64,000 nt of DNA from Promethearchaeota archaeon (GCA_019058365.1 JAHPZE010000003.1:1-64000), one strand, 5' to 3'. Positions 33,831 to 42,861 are shown, numbered from the stretch's first letter. Made by a program: numbers and translations. The notes: generated by a model from the letters alone, not told the origin.

Positions 33831-36800
33831 ATGCCAGACATGAGTAGAGCTATGGAATTATATTTTAATCAAATTCAAAAGCAAGTCAATGAATGTTATT
33901 CAATTGCTGAGCAAGCACGGCAAAAAGGTTTAGATCCTGAATTAGAAGTGGAATCCCCTCAGGCAAAAGATTTAGCTGGACGAGTAGAAAAACTTGTAGG
34001 GCCCGTGGGTGTTGCAGAGGTAATACGGGAGTTAAAAATAAAAGGATTGACTGAGGATGAACTTGTCTTTAAAGTAGTTGCTGATATTTTAGATGAAAAA
34101 ATTGGAAAGATTGCATCTTTAGAGGCCCGTGTGGATAGAGCAATAAGAGTAGGATTAGCTATTAAAACAATGGGTGTTGTAAGTGCTCCCCTGGAAGGAA
34201 TTTCTAAAATTTTAATTCGAAAAGATAATTTTGGCAGAAAATATCTATCTCTCTACTTTGCAGGCCCAATTCGGGCTGCAGGGGGGACAACCGCTGCACT
34301 TTGCGTATTAATTGCTGATTATGTAAGAAGAAAATCAAAAATTCCAAAATATGAAGCATCTGAAGCTGAAATTGGTAGATATGTTGAGGAGGTTAAATTA
34401 TATGACAGAATAGTACATTTACAATATCCTTCATCTAACCAAGAAATTCGATATGCTGTGAATCGATTGCCAGTAGAAATAAATGGTGATTCAACTGAAG
34501 ACGAAGAAGTGTCAGCATTCAGAGATCTACCTAGGATTGAAACAAATAATGTTAGAGGTGGTGCTTGTTTAGTTTTAAACGATGGTATTCTTCTTAAAGC
34601 ACCAAAATTACTAAAGATTGCTAAGGCTATGAAATTAGAAGGTTGGGACTGGCTTGAGGAATTAAAGAAAATTGCTCAGAAGCAAGATAATCAGGAGAAA
34701 GAAGAAAAAAGTGAGAAAAAAAACAATGTAAAAATCACCCCAAATTCGAAATTTGTTGCTGATATTATTGCTGGACGCCCAGTTTTCAGTCATCCTTCAG
34801 AAGTAGGTGGTCATAGAATAAGATATGGGCGTTCTAGAAATACGGGACTCGCCGCAGGAGGGATGCATCCGGCCACAATGGCTGTTTTAGATGATTTTGT
34901 AGCAATTGGAACACAATTGAGAATTGAACGTCCGGGAAAAAGCGCAAGTATATGTCCCGTGGATGGCATTGAACCACCAATTGTAAAACTGCAAAATGGT
35001 GATGTAATAAAAGTTTCAAGCATCAATAAAGCTAAACAGATTTTTTCTGAAATTAAAAAAGTGCTATTTATTGGCGATATATTGTTTGGATATGGTGAAT
35101 TTACTGAAAACAACCATCTATTAGTGCCCTCTGGATATGTAGAAGAGTGGTGGGCATTAGAATTAGAAAAATCTATTATTAACCTAGAAAAATGTGATAA
35201 GCAGCTACAAGCATTTATTAATAATCCTTTTACAAATATTCCTACAGCAGAAGAAGCAATTCAAATTTCAAAAAGATTTGATATTCCCTTACATCCTTCA
35301 TATTTGGATTTCTGGGGGAATATTACATTAGAAGAATTGGATTTATTACGAACTACGTTAATTAAGAGTTTCTCTAAATCTGAACGAAATATCAAGTTAA
35401 ATTATGAGAAATCGATAAAAAAGATTTTGGAAAAAGCATTTGTACTTCATAGAATAAAAGATAATAAAATAGTATTTAATAAAACAATGAGTCTCATTTA
35501 TAAAACAATTTTTAACTTAGAAGATGAAAAACTCATAAAAATTGAAAAGAATGATGATGTTTTCAATTATTTTTATAAGATTTCTTCACTCAAAATAAAA
35601 AATAAAGCACCATATTATATAGGCTCACGTATGGGAAGACCAGAAAAATCAGAAAGAAAAAGCATGAAAGGAGTTCATACATTATTTCCTTTAAGTGATG
35701 TTGTTGGTAGTTCGAGATTACTTGAAAAAGCCATAGGACATAATATTAAAAAAAGAAATGAAAATGAATTTGGATCTAAAAAAAGGAAGTCTATCGATTT
35801 TGGAAATAAAAATAACGTTGTAGAAACTGGTAAAGTCAGAATCGATGTATGTAGAAAAAAGTGTATGAATTGTGGGAAGTCGAGCATCTTTAATATTTGT
35901 CCGGTTTGTGGCACTCATACCGAAGTACAAAAAATCTGTCCACGATGCAAATTATTATATCCAACATTTGAGGAAAAATGCTCTAAGTGTCATGAAACTC
36001 TGAAAACCTCAAGTGAAGCTAAATTTAACATGAAAAAGTATGTAAACTCAGTATTAAAATCACTTAATATGCAATTACCTAAGAAAATAAAAGGTATTAT
36101 TGGATTAAGTAATGAATATAAAGTTCCAGAACCACTTGAAAAAGGAATTTTAAGAGCAAAAAATAATGTTTTAGTCTATAAAACAGCTGAGATAAGATAT
36201 GATGCCACAGATATACCATTAACTCATTTCAAGCCAAATGAAATTGGTACATCAATAAATTTATTAAAAAAATTAGGATATGAGACTGATTATTATAAAG
36301 ATCCTCTCAATAATGAAAATCAGGTTTTAGAATTGAAAGTTCAAGATGTCATTTTGTCTGATGACTGTGCTAAATACTTTATAAAGGTAGCTAAGTTCTT
36401 AGATGAAGAATTAGAGTTGTTTTATAAACTAAAGTGCTTTTATAATGTGTCTGTTAAAGAAGATTTAATAGGTCATTTAGTTGTGGGTTTAGCTCCTCAC
36501 ACGAGTGCCGGAATTATAGGAAGAATAATTGGTTTTACCCCAGCTCGATCAATCTATGCCCATCCTTATTGGCATGCCGCAAAGAGAAGAAATTGTGATG
36601 GAGATGAAGATGGGCTTATGCTACTTTTAGATCCTTTATTAAATTTTTCCAGACATTATCTCCCAAGTAAAATAGGAGGTCGGATGGACGCAACTCTAGT
36701 AATTGGTACAAAGATTGACCCTAATGAAATTGATGTGGAAGCGCTTAATATAGATACATTATTTAAATATCCTTTAGAATTTTATGAAGCAACTGAACGA

Positions 36801-37352
36801 TATTGTTCACCATCAGAAATAGAACCAATAATGAACCTAGTTAAAAATAATTTAGGTACAGAAGAACAGTATGAAAATATTGGCTATAATATTCCAACCG
36901 ATGATATTAATGAAGGTCCTAAAACTACGGCATACAAATTATATGAAACTATGGATGATAAGATTGAAGCTCAACTACAACTTGCAAACATCATCAAACC
37001 TGTTAATGCAAAGAAAGTAGCCGAGAAAATATTAATTACTCATTTCAATCCAGATATTCTTGGTAATTTAAGAAAATTTTCTGTTCAAAATTTTCGTTGC
37101 GTTAAATGCAATGAAAAATACAGGCGTCCTCCCTTATCAAACGGCGGTAAATGCCCTAAATGCGGAAACAGAATAATATTGACAGTAAATCGTGGGGGTA
37201 TTGAAAAATATATTCCTCGAGCCTTAAATTTAGTTAAAATATTTAATTTAGATAATTATACAAAACAAAGGATGGAATTAATTGAGGAATACGTAGAAAG
37301 TTTAACGAATAATCCAAAAATTAAACAACATAAGCTATCTGACTTTTTTTAA
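33831..37352 (+). CDS. polC: DNA polymerase D large catalytic subunit (DP2)
   Basis: A 1173-residue protein of normal intein-free length. The N-terminal domain contains IRAAGGTTAALCVLIADYVR. The double-psi barrel core includes the catalytic NCDGDEDGLML aspartates, and HPYWHAAKRRNCDGDEDG marks the active site. Zinc modules: CMNCGKSSIFNICPVCG, CPRCKLLYPTFEEKCSKC and, near the end, CNEKYRRPPL then CPKCG. The C-terminus KQHKLSDFF resembles a PCNA-interacting (PIP) peptide, Qxx(L)xxFF. Many archaeal DP2 genes contain inteins; none here. Its 3' end overlaps a convergent peptidase gene by 32 bases. Confidence 0.97.
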   Translation: MPDMSRAMELYFNQIQKQVNECYSIAEQARQKGLDPELEVESPQAKDLAGRVEKLVGPVGVAEVIRELKIKGLTEDELVFKVVADILDEKIGKIASLEARVDRAIRVGLAIKTMGVVSAPLEGISKILIRKDNFGRKYLSLYFAGPIRAAGGTTAALCVLIADYVRRKSKIPKYEASEAEIGRYVEEVKLYDRIVHLQYPSSNQEIRYAVNRLPVEINGDSTEDEEVSAFRDLPRIETNNVRGGACLVLNDGILLKAPKLLKIAKAMKLEGWDWLEELKKIAQKQDNQEKEEKSEKKNNVKITPNSKFVADIIAGRPVFSHPSEVGGHRIRYGRSRNTGLAAGGMHPATMAVLDDFVAIGTQLRIERPGKSASICPVDGIEPPIVKLQNGDVIKVSSINKAKQIFSEIKKVLFIGDILFGYGEFTENNHLLVPSGYVEEWWALELEKSIINLEKCDKQLQAFINNPFTNIPTAEEAIQISKRFDIPLHPSYLDFWGNITLEELDLLRTTLIKSFSKSERNIKLNYEKSIKKILEKAFVLHRIKDNKIVFNKTMSLIYKTIFNLEDEKLIKIEKNDDVFNYFYKISSLKIKNKAPYYIGSRMGRPEKSERKSMKGVHTLFPLSDVVGSSRLLEKAIGHNIKKRNENEFGSKKRKSIDFGNKNNVVETGKVRIDVCRKKCMNCGKSSIFNICPVCGTHTEVQKICPRCKLLYPTFEEKCSKCHETLKTSSEAKFNMKKYVNSVLKSLNMQLPKKIKGIIGLSNEYKVPEPLEKGILRAKNNVLVYKTAEIRYDATDIPLTHFKPNEIGTSINLLKKLGYETDYYKDPLNNENQVLELKVQDVILSDDCAKYFIKVAKFLDEELELFYKLKCFYNVSVKEDLIGHLVVGLAPHTSAGIIGRIIGFTPARSIYAHPYWHAAKRRNCDGDEDGLMLLLDPLLNFSRHYLPSKIGGRMDATLVIGTKIDPNEIDVEALNIDTLFKYPLEFYEATERYCSPSEIEPIMNLVKNNLGTEEQYENIGYNIPTDDINEGPKTTAYKLYETMDDKIEAQLQLANIIKPVNAKKVAEKILITHFNPDILGNLRKFSVQNFRCVKCNEKYRRPPLSNGGKCPKCGNRIILTVNRGGIEKYIPRALNLVKIFNLDNYTKQRMELIEEYVESLTNNPKIKQHKLSDFF

Positions 37353-38550
37353 CATCCTCTATCCTTAAATCAATGCTTCTTAATGCTTGATGACATATAT
37401 TTAAACATCCATTTAGATTTTCTAAAGAACATTTGTCAGGTGTATCTTTTAACGAATGAATATATTTTGAATCCTTACTTGAATGAAAGCACATTACTTG
37501 AAATTTACTCCTCACTTTTCTAGCATATTTCCTGAAGGATTTATAGTCACTATTGGGTTTAAGAGTTTTGTTATAAATTTGTAGGGGAATATTCAATTGC
37601 TTTGCTGTTGCCCTAAAAATTTCATTTAAATTTCGATTTATTTTTTTTCTAAATAATCCTGATCTATTTAAAAGCCCTATATAACTGCCAATCATATCAA
37701 TATTAATATTAAAGGATTTATCAAGATCATATGTCTGGTTAAGACTGTTAAAATGTGTTTTGCAGAACTTTTTTGATCCCTTTAAACCCCATTCTTCAGC
37801 TCCAGGCCATAAAATCAGAATATCTGTTCTTTCAAGGGGATTTTTTTTGAAAACCTTTGCCAATTCAATTGATATAGCAACTCCACTTGCATTATCGATT
37901 GATCCTGACGACGGATGGTCTTTAAATACTAAATACAACATGGGGATTGAAATAAATATCGCAATAATTGAAGTAAAAGCTATGGTAGTTACAATAAAAT
38001 TAGAGAGAGAGATAAATGCTAAAATATTGAGAAAAAATATTGTTATAAAAACGAAAAAGATTATACCATAAAAAAAAACTATCAATCTATAAATGAAAAA
38101 GATAATAACTTGCAACTTAAAAGGGATATTTGCAGAAATGGAGTCATAATGAGCAGATATTATTACCAATGGTCGATTAGGTGCTTTTTCTTTAGCGGAA
38201 ATTAACGTAAATATGTTTTTTGATTTCTCTGCTTTTATGAATGAAATATTACGTAGGGTTTCAAACATGTTTTTTATAATGAAATAAGCTATGACAATTA
38301 AGATCATACGGAAAAGTATTAAATTGATAAGTATAAGAATGTAACTCACCCTCATAAGTATCTTGAGTGGGCCTGTCCAATCAAAATGTTCAATTTCCGG
38401 TTTAAGATTATTCTGTTTTAACTCTTTTGCTATATAATTTAATGCTTCGGTCTCTCCTGTAGATGAAGCTGTTCGGTTAAAAGCTAAAGAATATATGTGC
38501 TCCATCGTTTTCGGCTCATTATTTAATTGCAAACTTGAAATCAAAATCAC
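37321..38550 (-). CDS. Membrane-associated M28-family zinc aminopeptidase
   Basis: A 409-residue protein. M28 zinc motifs are present in order: ISAHYDS (His ligand), GSIDNASGVA (bridging Asp), GAEEWGLKGS (catalytic Glu pair), NIDMIGS (Asp), and a distal CFHSSKD histidine. Hydrophobic segments occur before the first motif (ILILINLILFRMILIVIAYF) and between the first and second (FFVFITIFFLNILAFISL), so the catalytic domain is membrane-tethered. The N-terminus EHIYSLAFNRTASSTGETEA fits an M28 cap. It overlaps the end of the DP2 gene on the other strand. Confidence 0.85.
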   Translation of the reverse strand: MILISSLQLNNEPKTMEHIYSLAFNRTASSTGETEALNYIAKELKQNNLKPEIEHFDWTGPLKILMRVSYILILINLILFRMILIVIAYFIIKNMFETLRNISFIKAEKSKNIFTLISAKEKAPNRPLVIISAHYDSISANIPFKLQVIIFFIYRLIVFFYGIIFFVFITIFFLNILAFISLSNFIVTTIAFTSIIAIFISIPMLYLVFKDHPSSGSIDNASGVAISIELAKVFKKNPLERTDILILWPGAEEWGLKGSKKFCKTHFNSLNQTYDLDKSFNINIDMIGSYIGLLNRSGLFRKKINRNLNEIFRATAKQLNIPLQIYNKTLKPNSDYKSFRKYARKVRSKFQVMCFHSSKDSKYIHSLKDTPDKCSLENLNGCLNICHQALRSIDLRIEDVKKSQIAYVV

Positions 38551-38790
38551 TTATACAATATGTTATTTATTATTATAATTTATTAATTAGGAGAAATGAT
38601 CTCAATTTAAATGCTCTTAGTATAGAAATCAAATATATCATAATATTAAGTTAAATAATATAAGTCTTTAAAATTTAAATTGATTTATCCACGGTTTAAT
38701 TCAATAAGTATTATTATAAAAATTTAGATTTTTCAATGTTTTTCTTTCCATACTTCTACAGATTCAATTCTATTATTTAGAAATATAATG

Positions 38791-38933
38791 TGCAGGAGGT
38801 GGGATTCGAACCCACGAATTTAGGTCGAGGAGATATTTCCTTCGAAGACCTATGTCACTAGAGCCTCAGTAACGCCATAAAAGCACAAAAGTGTAATATT
38901 CTAGCGCCGTAGACCAGGCTTGGCAACTCCTGC
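38791..38933 (-). tRNA. tRNA-Leu (GAG) with intron at 30/31 and oversized variable arm
   Basis: The acceptor stem GCAGGAG/CTCCTGC, T arm GTGGG-TTCGAAT-CCCAC and discriminator A are clear; CCA is not encoded. After removing 38871-38900 (30 nt) the anticodon arm is CTAGA-CTGAGGC-TCTAG, anticodon GAG. The intron junctions form a proper bulge-helix-bulge: 4-bp CGCT/GGCG, 3-nt bulges AGA and TTA, outer CGG/CTG, inner ATA/TAT. The variable region between anticodon and T stems is 42 nt (38816-38857), far longer than the usual 12-18, so a second intron there is likely. Confidence 0.85.
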
Positions 38934-39270
38934 GAGGATAAAATTTTCTTTTTGTTAGTATATTTCTTGTTGGGGACTTGATCATAGATAATGAATTTAA
39001 TTTTTAATATTTTATTCCCCTATTATCTTTAATTAATAAATCAAAATAAAAAATAAGAGAGTAATTTCCAATCCTCAAAGCAAAATGATATTAGATCTTA
39101 CTTTAAACTGAATTAATGATAGGTACATTTTATTTTTATAAACCATAATTCTAAATTCTTTGAATTTTATCGTATTCTATAAATTTTAATAACAAATCTA
39201 TTATATTAAATAATATATTTTAGTTTATTTATAATAAATTTGAAACCAAAGTATAAAGGATATCGGATTC
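38934..39270. other. Intergenic region, nothing recognised
   Basis: A 337-base AT-rich spacer between the tRNA-Leu gene (minus strand) and the Roadblock-Ras gene (plus strand). It must hold both promoters. An AT-rich box near 39200-39230 is possible for the plus-strand gene. No repeats or ORFs of note. Confidence 0.4.
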
Positions 39271-40284
39271 ATGTCAGTCGATCGAGATAAACTTGAAGCA
39301 CTTCTAAAATGGTATAAGCAAGAAGTTGGAGAGAACTTAATCGCTGTTCTCATTGTAAATAGAGAAGGTTTAGTAATGTCTGCATTAAAAGGATCATCAG
39401 ATCAAGATGTAGAAGAAGATGTAATTGGTGGGGTGAGTGCATTAGTAGAACCTGTTTTAACCAGAATTACAGAGGAATTTAGTTCTGGATCTTTTGGAAC
39501 TGGAACGTTCGATACAGAAGAGCAAAGATTTATTTTTTGCGAAGCTGGTCCGGAAGCAATTTTTGTAACTGTTTTGAATTCTATTGCCATGGTAGATCCT
39601 GTTTTTCCATATGCATATTTAGCTGCAGAAAAAATTGCCAGAATATTTGATGGAAGAACTGTAAGTCCTGTAATTCCTAAATTATTCACAGAAAGAGAAA
39701 CGCCAAAGATTGAAAGAAAAATTGATAAATTACAGCAAATCAAGATACAATCAGGAGAATATGCGTTCAAGTTAATCCTTGGTGGCGAAGGTGGTGTTGG
39801 AAAAACCAGTATGGTTCATCGATTTGTTGAGGATGCGTTTCAGACTGATTATAAATCCACAATTGGGACATCCATAATGAAAAAAGAGTGTGATTTTCAA
39901 GGTTTAGAATCTAAAGTACGTTTTGTTATTTGGGATTTAGCGGGTCAAGCGCAATTTAAACGTGTAAGGCAAACATATCTAGGAAATGCCGAAGCAGGTA
40001 TTTTAGTTTTTGATGTAACTCGTAAAGAAACCTTCGATAAATTAGAAGATTGGTTCAATGAAATTAAGAAGGTATCTTTAACAATTTCATTAATATTAGT
40101 GGGAAATAAGATAGATCTGGAAGATCAACGGATTATATCGCTTGGACAAGGAGAAGAACTCGCACAAAAATTGAACCTTTCTTATATTGAAACTTCTGCT
40201 AAAACAGGGGAAAATATAAATGATGCATTTAAAATGCTCGCTTTACAAATGATAAAACGCTTTGTTTTTACTGAAGAAGTATGA
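39271..40284 (+). CDS. Roadblock/LC7 domain fused to Ras-like small GTPase
   Basis: A 337-residue two-domain protein. Residues 1-130 are Roadblock/LC7-like (NLIAVLIVNREGLVMSALKG, then a helix, RFIFCEAGPEAIFVTVL, AYLAAEKIARIF). Residues 165-337 are a complete small GTPase: G1 GEGGVGKT 172-179, switch I TIGTS, G3 WDLAGQ 221-226, G4 NKID 279-282, G5 ETSAK 307-311. There is no C-terminal prenylation cysteine. In eukaryotes and bacteria Roadblock proteins act as GAPs or scaffolds (Ragulator, MglB) for partner GTPases in trans, whereas here regulator and GTPase are one chain. The stop lies 5 bases from the convergent tRNA-Thr. Confidence 0.92.
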   Translation: MSVDRDKLEALLKWYKQEVGENLIAVLIVNREGLVMSALKGSSDQDVEEDVIGGVSALVEPVLTRITEEFSSGSFGTGTFDTEEQRFIFCEAGPEAIFVTVLNSIAMVDPVFPYAYLAAEKIARIFDGRTVSPVIPKLFTERETPKIERKIDKLQQIKIQSGEYAFKLILGGEGGVGKTSMVHRFVEDAFQTDYKSTIGTSIMKKECDFQGLESKVRFVIWDLAGQAQFKRVRQTYLGNAEAGILVFDVTRKETFDKLEDWFNEIKKVSLTISLILVGNKIDLEDQRIISLGQGEELAQKLNLSYIETSAKTGENINDAFKMLALQMIKRFVFTEEV

Positions 40285-40288
40285 TGAA

Positions 40289-40390
40289 AGCCTCTGGGGG
40301 GAATTGAACCCCCGACCTACAGATTACGAATCTTTAGCATTTTCTTCAAAGTGACATTTAATGTTGCTATACCTGCTAAGCCACAGAGGC
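40289..40390 (-). tRNA. tRNA-Thr (CGU) with intron at 29/30
   Basis: The acceptor stem GCCTCTG/CAGAGGC, T arm GGGGG-TTCAATT-CCCCC and discriminator U (typical of archaeal tRNA-Thr) are present. Removing 40334-40362 (29 nt) gives the anticodon arm ACAGA-TTCGTAA-TCTGT, anticodon CGU. Exon AGCA pairs perfectly with intron TGCT, flanked by 3-nt bulges ACA and AAA, the core of a bulge-helix-bulge; the outer helix is weak. The intron sits in the anticodon stem, not at the usual 37/38. Confidence 0.88.
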
Positions 40391-40456
40391 AAGAAATTTT
40401 AAAAATATGAGTTACTTCAAAAATTATAATTATGATAAAATTTTAAATTTTATTTA

Positions 40457-41482
40457 ATGAAAAATAATCTTCAAGTAGGAAATTTAGGAGAAATAAAAAT
40501 AATAAAACTTATAGAAGAACTGGTTTTGAAAAAAACTGGAAAAGATCTTTTAAGAGATGATTCTTTTTTTTTTGAATTTAAAAACCAAGATTCAAATAGA
40601 AATATTGTTTTAAATTCTGATATGTTAGTCTCCACAACAGATGTCCCACCTCAAATGAATTCCTATCAGATCGGTAGGAAATCTGTATTAATGAATGTGA
40701 GTGATTTACTGGTTAAAGGTGTTAGACCAAGTGGTTTAATTATATCTTTTGGTCTTCCAAGGGAATTGAAAAAATATGAGTTAATTGAATTATTAAATGG
40801 GATTATTGATTACAGTGTTAAATTTAATCTGGATTATATTGGGGGAGACGTTAATGAAACAAAAGAATTAATCATAAATCCAACTGTATTTGGTTTTAAA
40901 AATCCTTCAGCAATGATTTATAGGAAGGGGATAAATATAGGTGATATCTTAATAGCTAATAATAAATTTGGTTTAACGGGAGTAGGTTTTGACATCCTTT
41001 TAAACAAAAAAGGTGGTTCTCATGAGTTTCCAAATTATGAAAGATCTATTATGAGTGTATTAGAGCCTAAAATCACCGGAAATGAAGCGTTCATATTATC
41101 AGAAAGAAATTTGGCAACTTCAAGTATAGATTCGTCAGATGGGTTGTTTAAATCTTTACAAGATTTAATGTTATCAAATCCTAATTTAGGTTTTGAAATC
41201 TACTTTAATGAAGATTTAATTGATACAGAAGCGATTAAATATTCCAATGAATTCAATGTTTCCTTAGAAGATTTAGTTTTAGGTGGGGGTGAAGAATTTA
41301 TTCACTTATTTACTATTGATCCTTCAGATTTTAATACAGCTCAACAAGAAATTCAATCTAAATATGGACAGATTTTTAAAATTGGAAAAGTATTATATGG
41401 AGAACATATATATATTGTTAAAGAGGGTGAAAAAAAAGAATTAAAGAGTCATGGTTTTGAGCATTTCAACAAAAGGACTTGA
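40457..41482 (+). CDS. thiL: Thiamine-monophosphate kinase (ThiL-like)
   Basis: A 341-residue protein of the AIR-synthase/ThiL superfamily. SDMLVSTTDVPPQMNSYQIG, then RKSVLMNVSDLLVKGVRPSG, is the ThiL pattern (metal-binding aspartates and the NxSD turn). Further marks are YIGGDVNETKELIINPTVFG, TGVGFDILL, SSIDSSDGLFKSL and VLGGGEEFIHLFTI. The usual N-terminal GDDAAV is weakened (RDDSFFFEF), so substrate choice could differ. It phosphorylates thiamine phosphate to the pyrophosphate cofactor. It is a single gene between two tRNA genes. Confidence 0.8.
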   Translation: MKNNLQVGNLGEIKIIKLIEELVLKKTGKDLLRDDSFFFEFKNQDSNRNIVLNSDMLVSTTDVPPQMNSYQIGRKSVLMNVSDLLVKGVRPSGLIISFGLPRELKKYELIELLNGIIDYSVKFNLDYIGGDVNETKELIINPTVFGFKNPSAMIYRKGINIGDILIANNKFGLTGVGFDILLNKKGGSHEFPNYERSIMSVLEPKITGNEAFILSERNLATSSIDSSDGLFKSLQDLMLSNPNLGFEIYFNEDLIDTEAIKYSNEFNVSLEDLVLGGGEEFIHLFTIDPSDFNTAQQEIQSKYGQIFKIGKVLYGEHIYIVKEGEKKELKSHGFEHFNKRT

Positions 41483-41607
41483 GATTTTATAGCTTTTACT
41501 ATATTATTTAAAAATTGAAGGAAAGAAACTCATTTAAATAAAATTTTTATATTATAATGGATTTATTCTTATGCAATTTACGTCTACACATAAAAAAAAT
41601 TCTTTAA

Positions 41608-41711
41608 GGGCTATTGGCGCAGGCAGGTAGCGCAGCAGGCTTTTAACCTGACATTTAAGGGTATATCTCCCTTAAAAAGAAAGGTCGGGGGTTCAATTCC
41701 CCTATAGCCCG
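41608..41711 (+). tRNA. tRNA-Lys (UUU) with about 30-nt insertion before the variable loop
   Basis: The acceptor GGGCTAT/ATAGCCC, D stem GCGC/GCGC, anticodon arm GCAGG-CTTTTAA-CCTG, T arm GGGGG-TTCAATT-CCCCT and discriminator G are clear. Between CCTG (ending 41650) and the variable loop AGGTC (41682) there are 31 nt containing a perfect 8-bp hairpin TTTAAGGG/CCCTTAAA. Removing 30 of them leaves a 74-nt tRNA but a G-A pair at 27/43. No canonical bulge-helix-bulge could be drawn at these junctions. Confidence 0.85.
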
Positions 41712-41827
41712 TTATTTTCCACTAATATATTAATAGTCGATTATCATCTAAAGAAATTTTATTAAGAAAAATTTATGAAATCTTTAAGTTTATAATTAAT
41801 TAATTATTCCTTTCACTATTATTCAGT

Positions 41828-42832
41828 ATGGAAAATTTAGAATTTAAATTACCCTCTGATGAACCTGAGCAACTTTTAGTAAAATCTCAAGATACTTCTG
41901 ACTCAAATTATGGCATTGAGCCTGAAAAGAGAAGTATTGAATTACTTTTACAATACGGAGTAATAAATCTTGATAAACCAAGTGGTCCAACTAGTCATGA
42001 AGTAGTTTCATGGGTTCGTAAAATTTTGGGTATTTCAAATGCAGGTCATGGGGGAACTCTTGATCCAAAAGTTACCGGTATATTACCATGTGCTCTTGGA
42101 AAAGCAACACGAGTGTTGTCAGCATTATTATACGCCGGTAAGGAATATATAGGAGTGATGTATTTACACTCTCCAGAAAAAAGAAAAAAGATAGAGAAAA
42201 TATTTGAATTATTTACAGGAAAAATCTATCAAAGACCTCCATTAAAATCGTCCGTTGCAAGAAAATTACGGGTAAGAGAGATTTATTATAGCGAAGTTAT
42301 TGAAGTTAACAATAATCACATATTATTTCGTATTGGATGTGAAGCGGGAACTTATGTGAGGAAATTTTGTTTTGATTTAGGAGAAGCTCTATGTTCTGGT
42401 GCTCATATGCTTGAGTTGAGAAGAACAAGAGTAGGTAATTTTAAAGAAAGTGATAATCTAATAACACTACAAAATTTAAAAGATGCCTTTACAATTTATC
42501 AAATAGAGGGAAATCATTATTATTTGAAGAAATTAATATTCCCAATGGAGAAAATGGTTTCTCATCTACCTAAGATTTATGTTAGAGATACAGCAGTAGA
42601 TGCTTTATGTCATGGAGCAGATTTAGCATCTGCTGGTATATGTTATATTGATGCTAGGATAAAACCCAATATGTTAGTTGCATTTATGAGTTTAAAAAAA
42701 GAGTTAATTGGGTTTGGTATAGCTTTAAAAGATGCACTTCAAATATATAAAGCAAAATCAGGAATCCTCGTAAAAACTAATAAAGTTTTCATGGAAAGAG
42801 GAACCTATCCACGTTGGAATGAGAAAAAATAA
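41828..42832 (+). CDS. cbf5: Cbf5, H/ACA pseudouridine synthase
   Basis: A 334-residue protein. YGVINLDKPSGPTSHEVV opens the TruB-type catalytic domain; GHGGTLDPKVTG contains the catalytic D79, GKEYIGVMYLH and RPPLKSSVARKLRVREIY follow, then CEAGTYVRKFCFDLGEAL. The C-terminal 80 residues are a PUA domain (PKIYVRDTAVDALCHGADLA, GFGIALKDA). Cbf5 works with L7Ae, Nop10 and Gar1 on guide RNAs to modify rRNA. In Crenarchaeota this gene often has an mRNA intron; here the frame is uninterrupted. The methyltransferase gene follows after 29 bases. Confidence 0.95.
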   Translation: MENLEFKLPSDEPEQLLVKSQDTSDSNYGIEPEKRSIELLLQYGVINLDKPSGPTSHEVVSWVRKILGISNAGHGGTLDPKVTGILPCALGKATRVLSALLYAGKEYIGVMYLHSPEKRKKIEKIFELFTGKIYQRPPLKSSVARKLRVREIYYSEVIEVNNNHILFRIGCEAGTYVRKFCFDLGEALCSGAHMLELRRTRVGNFKESDNLITLQNLKDAFTIYQIEGNHYYLKKLIFPMEKMVSHLPKIYVRDTAVDALCHGADLASAGICYIDARIKPNMLVAFMSLKKELIGFGIALKDALQIYKAKSGILVKTNKVFMERGTYPRWNEKK

Positions 42833-42861
42833 TAGATTTAAACAATACTAATTTTTATACT

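Noticed and set aside
34811..35113. Minus-strand ORFs within the PolD large subunit
   Set aside because: These are antisense shadows of a highly conserved catalytic gene.
38816..38857. Defined second intron junction in the tRNA-Leu variable arm
   Set aside because: Several foldings are possible, including a simple long variable-arm hairpin (TAGGTC/GACCTA), and none gives an unambiguous bulge-helix-bulge; only the excess length is certain.
41828..42832. Intron in cbf5, as known from Crenarchaeota
   Set aside because: The reading frame is continuous through the catalytic and PUA domains.
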